Source: a virus
Direction: 5' to 3' (one strand)
Length of the DNA stretch: 20,260 nucleotides
Virus record (IMG/VR): IMGVR_UViG_3300017739_000162
Coordinates: 1 to 20,260 of that record
In this document: in pieces, positions 1 through 8,291 of the stretch
How positions within the stretch are numbered: position 1 is the first letter of the stretch
Layout of the letters: each line of letters starts with the position of its first letter
Notes under the pieces: generated by a model
Database searches by the model: none
Told to the model about the DNA's origin: nothing
Seen by the model: the letters and a program-made list of their open reading frames with translations, nothing else
Position numbers and translations under genes: made by a program

Positions 1-672
1 AGCGGTTGCATTAAACACAATAAACCCAGCGTCAGGGTAAAATAATCCATAACTTCCTGAATTTGTTTGCCCTAATGTAGTACCAAGCATAACACCATTA
101 GACCCTGAAACTATGTTAAACTGTCTTCCAGCATTAGTAATTACAGCACTTCCCGTTTTAGTAATAGAATCATCTGTTAGGTGTAATATATTATTAGCAC
201 CTACATCTGCTCCACCCCCACCTTTTATTCTTAAATTTAATGTTCCGGGTTTTAAATTCTGTCTATATCTAGATCTTTGCACGTTTAATACAAATATGTC
301 ATTAGGTGTAACTGTATCAAAGGTAAAATCTGTTAATTCAGTTCCATAAACTAAATTTCTATACTGTGAATATATGTCTCTAGAGGGACTTATACCAAAT
401 GATCCTGTATCATTAGTAAAATCTAATGATCCACTTCCTCTTCTATGGCCATAAGCTAATGCATACTGAACTTCTGCAGAAACACTAGAAGTAGCAAGGT
501 TATAAACATCTATTCTAAAAGCACCACTTGAGGTAGGTGAGCTAAAATTAGCTTGGATGCTTGATGTATGTGCTTCTGTTAAATCGTTTACGTTATTTGT
601 CCAAGTAGATGTAGTCAACTTATCTGTTGAAAGGACTATATCATCTGATGCGTATCTATAGTATGTGGCCAT
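1..672 (-). CDS. Virion structural protein, 5' part only (runs off left edge)
   Basis: The reading frame is open from an ATG at 672 to the window edge, giving 224 codons with no stop; the C-terminus lies outside. The protein begins MATYYRYASDDIV and contains AEVQYALAYGHRRGSGS, then a segment with IYSQYRNLVYG, and later RQNLKPGTLNLRIKGGGG. As I remember them, T4-like marine phages (cyanophages and relatives) carry a virion protein with this same start and AYGHR/YSQYRN signature. It is last in the baseplate/tail run, 6 bases after the preceding stop. The ATG follows an A-rich stretch (aataataaaaa) with no Shine-Dalgarno. Ser, Thr, Gly and Asn dominate, as in beta-rich fibre or baseplate proteins. 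The frame is certain, the virion role likely, and the exact structural job unknown. Confidence 0.75.
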   Translation of the reverse strand, partial: MATYYRYASDDIVLSTDKLTTSTWTNNVNDLTEAHTSSIQANFSSPTSSGAFRIDVYNLATSSVSAEVQYALAYGHRRGSGSLDFTNDTGSFGISPSRDIYSQYRNLVYGTELTDFTFDTVTPNDIFVLNVQRSRYRQNLKPGTLNLRIKGGGGADVGANNILHLTDDSITKTGSAVITNAGRQFNIVSGSNGVMLGTTLGQTNSGSYGLFYPDAGFIVFNATA

Positions 673-678
673 TTTTTA

Positions 679-1374
679 TTATTTTAATATTACTCCGGTT
701 TCTGCTCCCGTTGTAGTAGTGGTAATTACTTCTTTAGTTATTTCTACTGGAATAGTAGTACGGGCACCACTTTCTATACCTTCTACAGTAATACTTGTTA
801 AAAGTCTAGTATTAGTACCGAATAAAGAAGTAGCACTAATAGCCTGAAGTGAAAAGCTAGTACCTCTAATTGTTTCTGAAAGAGCACTATTGGCATAGGG
901 TCTAGAAGTAGATTCAACTCCTGTACTTGTACCAACACCATTAAAAGTAGTTAATAATCTTCTATCTGCTATCGTAGCTAAATACCCTGAAGGTTCTTTA
1001 AGAGTAGCTACCCCATTTAAATTAAGAGTTTCTGGGTTTAATAAAAATTTAGATCCTAAAGATAATTGTATTTTACTTACGTTTGCGGTAACTACGGGCA
1101 TTTTAGTAGTTCCTCTAGGTAAAGTTACTAATTTAGATACTAAAATATTATTTTCATCGGGAAAAGCTTCAACTATATTCATATTTTCAATAGCTTCTCC
1201 TGAAAATTGAGAACCATTAGGGTGGTTTTCATTAAAAAGTGTATAATCAATTTCATCATCACCAAGTGCAAACTGTGTAATGTTAAAGGAGCCATCTCCT
1301 CTTGCTAATAGTTCTCTTCCTTTTCTAGTTAGTATAGCATCTACTATGATAGAAGTATTATTTAAATATCCCAT
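679..1374 (-). CDS. Virion structural protein with conserved N-terminal KGRELLARGDG motif
   Basis: This 231-residue protein has a conserved-looking N-terminus: DAILTRKGRELLARGDG (residues 12-28), then FNITQFALGDDEIDY. This pattern is familiar from structural proteins of T4-like marine phages, which have KKGRELLA followed by FALADDEIDY-type sequence. The rest is rich in Thr, Ser and Val and looks beta-structured, ending in a run of threonines (ITTTTTG). It lies between two other structural-type genes in the tail block. A 36-base AT-rich gap precedes it, containing a TATATATTTATA stretch 11 bases before the ATG. It lacks a Shine-Dalgarno. Membership of the virion cluster is well supported; the specific role is not known to me. 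Confidence 0.75.
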   Translation of the reverse strand: MGYLNNTSIIVDAILTRKGRELLARGDGSFNITQFALGDDEIDYTLFNENHPNGSQFSGEAIENMNIVEAFPDENNILVSKLVTLPRGTTKMPVVTANVSKIQLSLGSKFLLNPETLNLNGVATLKEPSGYLATIADRRLLTTFNGVGTSTGVESTSRPYANSALSETIRGTSFSLQAISATSLFGTNTRLLTSITVEGIESGARTTIPVEITKEVITTTTTGAETGVILK

Positions 1375-1385
1375 TTTTGTTTTTC

Positions 1386-1397
1386 TATAAATATATA
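1386..1397 (-). promoter_or_regulatory. TATATATTTATA motif before the KGRELLARGDG gene
   Basis: On the minus strand this reads TATATATTTATA, 11 bases before the ATG at 1374. The same core, TATATTTATA, recurs near three other starts (14801-14810, 19541-19552, and imperfectly at 10945-10958). It could be a phage promoter element recognised by the gp55-like factor or an A/T-rich translation enhancer. The window is AT-rich, so chance is a real alternative. Confidence 0.35.
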
Positions 1398-1410
1398 ATT
1401 TTTTAAAAAA

Positions 1411-2640
1411 TTACATTAAAGTTTGATTTTCAATGTTTATTTGGTCAGGTATTTTACTATCCCCAATATCTATACCTGCTTTACTTAAAAAATATACTAA
1501 ATTATCTTTAATAAAAGGATGTAAATTATGTGGTATTATAATAATAGGTGCATCTCCTAAACCAGAAGGTAAATCTTTTTCAGCTTGCATTTGAATTAAT
1601 AAGCAAGGTATATTATCATCTAATAACGATATTTTATATCCTTGTTTATTAGCAGTTACCTGACCAGATACATCTGAAGAAGCAAAACCAAATTTTCGGC
1701 TAAAATCTAATACTCTACTTAAAGTAGAATGTTTTCTTTGTATTTCATAAGTATAATATGCCCTTCTATTTAGTTGTTCATTACTAGTATCTAAAAAAGT
1801 AAAGGGACTATTTGTTCCTATAGTAGCAAAATATCTATTTTGTTCGCTGCCAGAAGTAATATTATCAAAAAAATTATCTAAAAGACCTATAGTCGTAATA
1901 GATCCTGAAGTATAATCACCTGGTTTAGAGTTAATAAAATTAAAATGAGTATTAGCTGTGTAATTTTTAGAACTTAAAGCTGTACTTCCTGTAAAAGCAG
2001 TTGCAGTATCAGCATATCTTAACCCGTTACCTGTTAGTGTTATTTGTCCACCGTCACCATCATTACTTAATGTAAGTATTTGTCTTAATCTACCACCATT
2101 AAAAAATACATTATAAGTATCATCTAAAAAATTAGGTATTCTTGAATCTAATAATTTTAAAGAAATATTTTTACCCATAGGAAAATCTTCAAAGAAAGAT
2201 CTATAAAAACCTATTTTAGCATTATCATCATTTGAAAATAAAAATTCAGTACTATTACTATTTCTTGTATTAATTGTTATAGCATCTGTAATGTATATAT
2301 ATGAGGAACTTGGGAATAGTGCTAAAGTAAGATTATTAGTGTTTTCCAAATCTGTAAAAGTAGATCCCACATATATGTTATTAGTATATTTTTGTATACC
2401 CGCTGATTTACCATAGGCAATATCACCATTAGTAAATTCATTAATATTTTGTGTTATTAATTTACTACCAGAATATCTTGGGTTATTCCAACCCTTAGTT
2501 GATAAAACACTATCATTAAATTCTACAGTAAAATCTACACCACCTAATTTTTTCTTTTGTACAAAAGATTGTTGGGAGGGGTTTTGTGGGGCTGAGGGTG
2601 TTAATCCTGTTGCGTATTCGGCATCAATTGGTGTTGGCAT
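1411..2640 (-). CDS. Putative tail/baseplate structural protein, unknown family
   Basis: This 409-residue protein is rich in Asn, Ser, Thr and Gly, with short beta-strand-like segments. There is no signal peptide, membrane helix or catalytic motif that I can recognise. The N-terminus is Pro/Gln/Ser-rich and low in complexity (about residues 1-25), which suggests a flexible arm. A segment near residues 320-350 (DFSRKFGFASSDVSGQV, then LLDDNIPCLLIQMQ) looks like an ordered fold, and the C-terminal third is the most hydrophobic. It follows the gp7-like gene by 11 bases and precedes other structural-type genes, so it is probably a baseplate or fibre-attachment component. I do not recognise the family. 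Confidence 0.7.
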   Translation of the reverse strand: MPTPIDAEYATGLTPSAPQNPSQQSFVQKKKLGGVDFTVEFNDSVLSTKGWNNPRYSGSKLITQNINEFTNGDIAYGKSAGIQKYTNNIYVGSTFTDLENTNNLTLALFPSSSYIYITDAITINTRNSNSTEFLFSNDDNAKIGFYRSFFEDFPMGKNISLKLLDSRIPNFLDDTYNVFFNGGRLRQILTLSNDGDGGQITLTGNGLRYADTATAFTGSTALSSKNYTANTHFNFINSKPGDYTSGSITTIGLLDNFFDNITSGSEQNRYFATIGTNSPFTFLDTSNEQLNRRAYYTYEIQRKHSTLSRVLDFSRKFGFASSDVSGQVTANKQGYKISLLDDNIPCLLIQMQAEKDLPSGLGDAPIIIIPHNLHPFIKDNLVYFLSKAGIDIGDSKIPDQINIENQTLM

Positions 2641-2651
2641 ATTATGTATTT

Positions 2652-5600
2652 TTATCTAGTGAAGTAACTGTCGCTTTCATAATTTAATACAGAATTGTCA
2701 TTATTATTAATAATAACTTCACCATATACTTGGTTATAAGGTGTAACTCGAACAAAGAATTTATCGCTTCTTTTGCCATATAAAACATTATTTTCTAAAT
2801 CTCCTATTGATCCCGTTAAAATAAGATCATGTATATCAATAGTAGCTTCATTTAATAAATACTCCGCAGAAATTGGAGGATTTAAATTTCCTGAAACATT
2901 AGCTAAGTATGATTTATTTTCAAGAGTAATTGTCGTACCTTTAATTTTGTTTCTTTGCAAATAATGAGGTTCTATGACTAACCCAGTTTTTAAATTTGCC
3001 TTAGCTGGCGCAAATTGTTCAATCATTTTAAATAAAGTATGATCAAACTGTTGGATTAGTTTTAGATAATCAAAAATATTTACAATTTTATTTTCTATTT
3101 TTTGGATGTAAATATCTCTTAAAGAATCTAAATCGGGATAACTACTAGATATGTAGTGTCTTGGATCTCCAATATAATCATCCATTCTAAACCCACCTAA
3201 AGTATAAATTATATCTTCATTAACTTCAAAGGTTGGAGAGAAAAATATTCCTAAATCTGAAAAATCATTAGGTTGTCTGTCATAAACTGATTCTTCACTA
3301 GATATAAAGGGTGATAAAATATTATCTTGTACTTCACCAGTATCTAATCTTACTTTATCAGATACCATAGATTTGCCTACTGTATCAGGGGTTGTAAGGT
3401 GGTGGGTTTCTGAAAGATGGGTTTCGCTTATGGTACCTAGTATGGGGTTCGAAAGTATAGGATTAGGAGCATTATTAGTAGTAATAATAGTATTATTATC
3501 TGATCCTAAGGGTACTCTTAACAGTAATGAATCATAACTTGAACTAATACTATTACCATTATAGTTAAAAGGAGATAAAGATTGAGAAAAAATAGTATCT
3601 TTAGTTAATTTTTCGTTCCAAATTCTAAATTCTTGAACACTACCGGTAAAAGGATTTAATAAAGCTCCTGCTGTTTCTGATGATCCAATAGGAAATCTAC
3701 TTCCTAATACTAAAGCATAATTATCACTATCACCACCCGTGCCTACAAAGAATTTAGGTACTTCTAAACTAGCAGATAATATATAAGTGTTTTTATTAAA
3801 ACTAGTATTAGTAGCAAATGCTTCAACCGTATTACCTTCAGCAGAACTACTATTTAATCTTACTGATAAATTCCATACATCACCATTAAAAATAGGTCCT
3901 AGTAAGCTGCTAGATATTGCCGCAACTCTATCTGCTGAACTATCTGCTAGTGAGCCTGATGCAATTACAAGATGAGCTAACGATCCAGAACCCTGTTGTG
4001 AAGTGTCTATACTTTGTGATATCCCAATAACTACATCATGTGGATTTGTAGCTGTATTTGCTAATGATAGTATATCAAATGATGTAGTAGTACCCTTAGT
4101 GGGTAAAAACCTCGTCTGTATAGTTTTAACTTGTAGTGAGGGATTATTACCACGGACATCAAAATTTGATGATAGTAATCCACAACTTCCTGCACTAGGA
4201 GTGGCTATTTTACTAGTTTTTTCATAACTAAAGGTTCTAAATGTAGTTTTATCAGCTACAGGTCCCCCATATTCTTTAACATGTAATATGCTTTCTGGAA
4301 TACCATAACAAGATATTAATGCTTTCATACCTCTTTCTGTACCTTTAGTTTTAAGTAAATAAGGTAAATTATGATAAAGCCTTTTCCATACTTCTTTTGT
4401 TATATCACCTTTAGGGATAGAACCTGCATTTGATGCACTTACCATACTTTGAGATATAGGTGCTTGATATTGGAAATTTCCGTTTGCTGCAAAATCTCCA
4501 TTAAGGTAAGAAAATAAATTTTCGTTTTCGAATTGATCAAAAACTTTTAAACCTGCTCTTTCTAAAGCATCGTACACTAAATCCTTAGAAATACCTTTAG
4601 TTAGTTTATTTTCAGCTTTATTAATTTTTGTAAGATGATCTATATAAATCCAAATTTTATCAAAATGTTCTCCTACCATGTTAACAAATAGAGTATACTG
4701 ATCATTATCATTATTTGATACTATGTGTTCCGGTAATGTATCTGTTAATCTATGAATATTTAAATCATCATATTCAGAACCACTTAATAATTGTCCACCG
4801 TATTTACTATTATTATAATCTTCACTACCTAGCCAATCTTGAGCTTCAGGTGATGTAGTTAAAGAAAGTGTATATGGTCTAGCAGAGTTAGTTTTTGGCC
4901 ACGCAAATGTACCAGATTCATAGTAAAGAAATCTTTCATAAGCATCAAATCCTCCTATCAAAGATCTTTTTTTATTTTCAATAGTACTTCTTTCATTAAT
5001 TACATTAATAGAAGATGTATGTGGTCCAGATAATGTATCTATTTCATTTAATTCTTCATCATAGTTTTCTATTAACCCTAATTTATAATTAAAGTTTTTT
5101 AAGCGTTCTACAGCTGAACTAAAATGAATAAAATTTTCAAAATGATAACGAGTAGGAGTATTAGTATTAGTAAAATCTATTGCTAATTCAAAACTACTAG
5201 ATAGATAATTATCTACATTTTGGAAGGAAGAACTTACTGCTCCACCTAATAATTGATCAAAATTTTGAAAAGTAGATGGTTTACTAGAATTTAATCTCGT
5301 ATCTATTCTTAAATTAGGTCCTTTTATTTGTTCTCCTACAATTAGTTCTTCTAAAGCCGGGTCTCCTAAGTCAATAGTTAAAGCTATTGGGTGGATTATT
5401 TCTTCTGATAGTCTAAATTTAGATTTTTCCCTAATATCATTAGGTAAAGGTTCATATAGTTTGATTAAGACTTCGGTTGGTTCACTAATACTATCAATAG
5501 CAAAATTAATAGCTGTTGATTTTCTATTACGCCCAAAATTTAAAAGGATTTCTCTAAAATATGCTTGGCCACCTAATATACCAATTAGCTTATTAAAGCC

Positions 5601-6005
5601 TTGTATTACATTTTCATCTGTAAGAGAATCGCTTTTTATTTTGATTTCTCTTCTAGATTTAGATATTTCTGATATGTAGAAAGGTTTAACTAAGCTATCA
5701 ACAATAAGTTTTCTATAAAAGCCAATTACTAATCTATACTGACCACTATTAAAACCTAATTCTTTTAATGTTTGTGTATAATCTAAATTAATTTCATTAT
5801 ATAAACCATCTGGATCATTAATATCTCTTTGTGGTCTAAATTTTCTAAAATCTTCCCTATATAATAATAAATTATCATTTAAATCATAAATATACAATTC
5901 AACATTATCTTCTTTCTTACCAAATTTTCTAACTAAACGTTTAGTAGGAACTAAAGCTAAATCTTCTTTATTCAGATTATTTATTATTTCTTGATTAATT
6001 ATCAT
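2652..6005 (-). CDS. Large baseplate wedge protein, gp7/P2-gpI-like candidate with LamG-like insert
   Basis: At 1117 residues this is the largest gene in the window, close to the length of T4 gp7 (about 1030). Around residues 543-580 it reads YLLKTKGTERGMKALI followed by CYGIPESILHVKEYGG. The hydrophobic-xx-KGT-x-x-x-hydrophobic-x-CYG pattern resembles the KGT region of P2 gpI-type tail proteins, which correspond to T4 gp7. Residues about 635-810 look like a concanavalin/LamG-type sandwich, ending in the typical FTGSVQEFRIWNEKLT. The N-terminal 130 residues form a separate domain (RLVRKFGKKEDNVELYIYD). It follows the gp25- and gp6-like genes in transcription order, as expected for wedge genes. 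The wedge role is inferred from length, context and the KGT motif. The LamG-like part could face glycans or be purely structural. The start at 6005 is preceded by aagg directly against the ATG, which is too close to be a working Shine-Dalgarno. Confidence 0.7.
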   Translation of the reverse strand: MIINQEIINNLNKEDLALVPTKRLVRKFGKKEDNVELYIYDLNDNLLLYREDFRKFRPQRDINDPDGLYNEINLDYTQTLKELGFNSGQYRLVIGFYRKLIVDSLVKPFYISEISKSRREIKIKSDSLTDENVIQGFNKLIGILGGQAYFREILLNFGRNRKSTAINFAIDSISEPTEVLIKLYEPLPNDIREKSKFRLSEEIIHPIALTIDLGDPALEELIVGEQIKGPNLRIDTRLNSSKPSTFQNFDQLLGGAVSSSFQNVDNYLSSSFELAIDFTNTNTPTRYHFENFIHFSSAVERLKNFNYKLGLIENYDEELNEIDTLSGPHTSSINVINERSTIENKKRSLIGGFDAYERFLYYESGTFAWPKTNSARPYTLSLTTSPEAQDWLGSEDYNNSKYGGQLLSGSEYDDLNIHRLTDTLPEHIVSNNDNDQYTLFVNMVGEHFDKIWIYIDHLTKINKAENKLTKGISKDLVYDALERAGLKVFDQFENENLFSYLNGDFAANGNFQYQAPISQSMVSASNAGSIPKGDITKEVWKRLYHNLPYLLKTKGTERGMKALISCYGIPESILHVKEYGGPVADKTTFRTFSYEKTSKIATPSAGSCGLLSSNFDVRGNNPSLQVKTIQTRFLPTKGTTTSFDILSLANTATNPHDVVIGISQSIDTSQQGSGSLAHLVIASGSLADSSADRVAAISSSLLGPIFNGDVWNLSVRLNSSSAEGNTVEAFATNTSFNKNTYILSASLEVPKFFVGTGGDSDNYALVLGSRFPIGSSETAGALLNPFTGSVQEFRIWNEKLTKDTIFSQSLSPFNYNGNSISSSYDSLLLRVPLGSDNNTIITTNNAPNPILSNPILGTISETHLSETHHLTTPDTVGKSMVSDKVRLDTGEVQDNILSPFISSEESVYDRQPNDFSDLGIFFSPTFEVNEDIIYTLGGFRMDDYIGDPRHYISSSYPDLDSLRDIYIQKIENKIVNIFDYLKLIQQFDHTLFKMIEQFAPAKANLKTGLVIEPHYLQRNKIKGTTITLENKSYLANVSGNLNPPISAEYLLNEATIDIHDLILTGSIGDLENNVLYGKRSDKFFVRVTPYNQVYGEVIINNNDNSVLNYESDSYFTR

Positions 6006-6014
6006 CCTTATGTA

Positions 6015-7151
6015 TTAGCTATTTAATTTATTCTGTAATGCTTCTACAGCTTTATCTGATACTACAGTAGAAACATTATCAATAAGTCTCTGAAATTTAT
6101 CATTATTTTTGATAATATTAGGGAGAGGAGAAATTAGTTGGTTTAGGCGGGTATCAACTCTGTTTCTAATATCATTTCCTATTTCATTAATTTCAGAAAT
6201 ATCTATACTAACTGCATCTAAGGCCGGTAGTGAGCTAAAATCTCCATTTTCTATTTCTCTAATTCTATTTCTTAGCTGTTCGATTTGGGCGTCTCTGGGG
6301 TCTCCGCCAGTATCACTTTCACCAATAAATAATTGCCCATCTCTAATAAAAGTAGGTTGATCAAAATTATTTTCATCTAGGTTAGGTCCTGATTTTATAT
6401 TTGATAATACTTTGACAGAAGCATAGGGATACCAGTTAGGTCCATCTGGGTAATCATCTTTGTTATATCCTAATGTTTTAATTAAAATATCATGAAAATC
6501 CGCATTATAATTAATTTGCCGTTTAAATCCTTTATCCATATAATAATAATCAGAAGAATCTTTTTTAGATACTATTGTACCATTTCTAAAGAAAGGATGT
6601 TCATCTTCCGTTTGATTAGCTAAAAGTAGTTGTTCTTCTAATTCTTGTATTTTATTATTTAAAGTATCTATAATATCATCCTTAGGATCATCTAAGTTAT
6701 AATTCTCAATATATTCTCTACTTTGATTTATAATAGAAACATGAGATTCTGTTCCTATTTTAGGAATATCAAAAAATAATGAATTATAAAGTTGAAAAAA
6801 CTGTGTTATAGAAAAATTATCTTCTTTTTTAGATAACTCTTCAAAATTACTAGGAACTATACTATCAAAAGAAGATCTAGAAAATATTTCTCTATCTAAT
6901 TTTATAACATTATTTTCAATAATATTAGCTTCTTCTAATTGTAAGGTATTAATAGATTTAGGAATAGGATTTATATCCTCTACTGGAGGAACAATTTGGT
7001 CTTCTGTATCTAAATTTGCTTCTAATTTAGGGTTTAATAAGCTTCTAAAATTTCTTACATCTCTAGAAGATCTACTCCCTGGAATAGAGGAATCTCTACT
7101 AGTAGGTGAGCTTCTTTCAATAGAAATATTATTATTAGGTGTATAGGCCAT
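6015..7151 (-). CDS. Putative baseplate-associated protein with coiled-coil segments
   Basis: This 378-residue protein has a disordered N-terminus rich in Ser, Arg and Asn (residues 1-40). Two predicted helical heptad stretches follow: DTLNNKIQELEEQLLLANQ (residues 162-180) and one near 283-300 (AQIEQLRNRIREIEN). Between them lies a compact segment at about 186-230 with FFRNGTIVSKKDSSDYYYMD and GFKRQINYNADF. This resembles the short repeats with a tyrosine pair and a K/R-R-x-I that occur in phage tail and wall-associated proteins, but I cannot assign it to a family. It sits between the DNRLRE-like gene and the gp7-like gene, 9 bases from the latter. A structural role in the baseplate is inferred from context only. 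Confidence 0.65.
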   Translation of the reverse strand: MAYTPNNNISIERSSPTSRDSSIPGSRSSRDVRNFRSLLNPKLEANLDTEDQIVPPVEDINPIPKSINTLQLEEANIIENNVIKLDREIFSRSSFDSIVPSNFEELSKKEDNFSITQFFQLYNSLFFDIPKIGTESHVSIINQSREYIENYNLDDPKDDIIDTLNNKIQELEEQLLLANQTEDEHPFFRNGTIVSKKDSSDYYYMDKGFKRQINYNADFHDILIKTLGYNKDDYPDGPNWYPYASVKVLSNIKSGPNLDENNFDQPTFIRDGQLFIGESDTGGDPRDAQIEQLRNRIREIENGDFSSLPALDAVSIDISEINEIGNDIRNRVDTRLNQLISPLPNIIKNNDKFQRLIDNVSTVVSDKAVEALQNKLNS

Positions 7152-7152
7152 A

Positions 7153-8289
7153 TTAGTTAACTACTTTAAAGTAATAATCTTCATCATAAACTGTTATTCC
7201 ATCTTCATTTTCATGTTTAAATAAAAGTTTATAATATCTTTCTGCTTGTAAACCATTCATAAATATTTTAAAGTACATTCCTTCTGAGTCTGCACTTAAT
7301 TTACTATGGCTGCTAAAAGGAATAATTACTTCTTCTGTAGCATAATCTTCAAGTGAGTAAAAAGATTTACTAGTAAAATAATTTACATCTAAGAAATTAG
7401 ATGATGTTACGAATTTTCTTGTAGGGTATAATGATCTAACATTTAACCTAAACTTTTTTTCTTCAACTTTCTTATATTCAGCTTTATTATTTCTTAAAGT
7501 AACATAACATTCTCCCGTCTTTTTTATTTTATTATCTGTAGCAGAACCAGTATCATATACTGAATCATCCCAAGAAATATTCAGGTAAGGAGGATATATA
7601 GTGTGTGTATCTAGGGAAAAGAAATTTAAAGTTCCATCTTCAGTTCCATTAAATTCTTGTGATTGACTTCTTTTTAATAAAAACCCATTGTTAGGTATAC
7701 CGTTGGGATAAGTAGATCCAAATTTACTAGCACTATAAAATTTAGTAACAGGAGAAGTTACATTAAAAGATAAATCTAATTCTTCATTATAACCATAAGA
7801 TCTTGTTATTTCAAAACCACTTCCAGTAAACCAGGAACCACCTCCGGCATTTGAAGAAGAATAACTTCCTGTAATCCCATTCCCAAAGGATGATAAAGTC
7901 CATGAGTTTTGAAGAGTACTGTTATCTCTAAATTTCCAAGATACACCATTACTTGTTTGTGGTCTATTACCGAATCTACCCGTACCATTATTATAGCTTT
8001 CTGCTAAAGGGTAAACTTCAAAATGTTGATCTAGAGCTAAATTAGTATGTTCTGTAGCATATAGATTTAAACTAGCTGAAAAGGGAGATGTTACCTTACC
8101 ATCTATTAAAGATGTTATTTCATCAGTATTAAATTGAATTAAGATTCTAGAAGGATATCTACTTGCAGAACTTATATGTTGGGTATCTTCTATAGTTAGA
8201 ATTTCATCTATACTACTATTTAGCCGATCTCTTAACGGATGAGAATATATTGTTGCATCCTTTTCAGGAAATAAGAAATAATGTGCCAT
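7153..8289 (-). CDS. DNRLRE-like beta-sandwich virion protein
   Basis: The first 140 or so residues of this 378-residue protein follow the pattern of DNRLRE/CBM-like beta-sandwich domains. A KDATIYS start leads to a 'structures that hold together' stretch ending SRILIQFNTDEI, then ASLNLYATEH and VYPLAESYNNGTGRF, and finally VSWKF. In DNRLRE domains this corresponds to DatI, sR-hydrophobic-x-hydrophobic-x-FD, L-x-L-Y, and W-x-E-x-x-x-x-x-x-x-x-W. The remainder looks beta-rich and ends in a tyrosine-rich strand (YDEDYYFKVVN). Its start lies 2 bases after the gp6-like stop, so the two are surely co-transcribed. I infer a baseplate-periphery or adhesion role. The family match is by eye and moderate. 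Confidence 0.65.
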   Translation of the reverse strand: MAHYFLFPEKDATIYSHPLRDRLNSSIDEILTIEDTQHISSASRYPSRILIQFNTDEITSLIDGKVTSPFSASLNLYATEHTNLALDQHFEVYPLAESYNNGTGRFGNRPQTSNGVSWKFRDNSTLQNSWTLSSFGNGITGSYSSSNAGGGSWFTGSGFEITRSYGYNEELDLSFNVTSPVTKFYSASKFGSTYPNGIPNNGFLLKRSQSQEFNGTEDGTLNFFSLDTHTIYPPYLNISWDDSVYDTGSATDNKIKKTGECYVTLRNNKAEYKKVEEKKFRLNVRSLYPTRKFVTSSNFLDVNYFTSKSFYSLEDYATEEVIIPFSSHSKLSADSEGMYFKIFMNGLQAERYYKLLFKHENEDGITVYDEDYYFKVVN

Positions 8290-8291
8290 GA

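Noticed and set aside
113-349. Plus-strand open frames here and at 665-847, 2773-2964, 3787-3975, 4003-4227, 5461-5679, 6109-6360, 11614-11832 and 17530-17976
   Set aside because: Each lies fully inside or across a well-supported minus-strand gene, has low-complexity Leu/Ile/Ser/Val-rich translation typical of antisense of AT-rich coding DNA, and lacks a motif.
7806-7988. Minus-strand open frame nested in the DNRLRE-like gene
   Set aside because: It is in a different frame of the same strand, entirely inside a convincing gene, and has no recognisable protein features.
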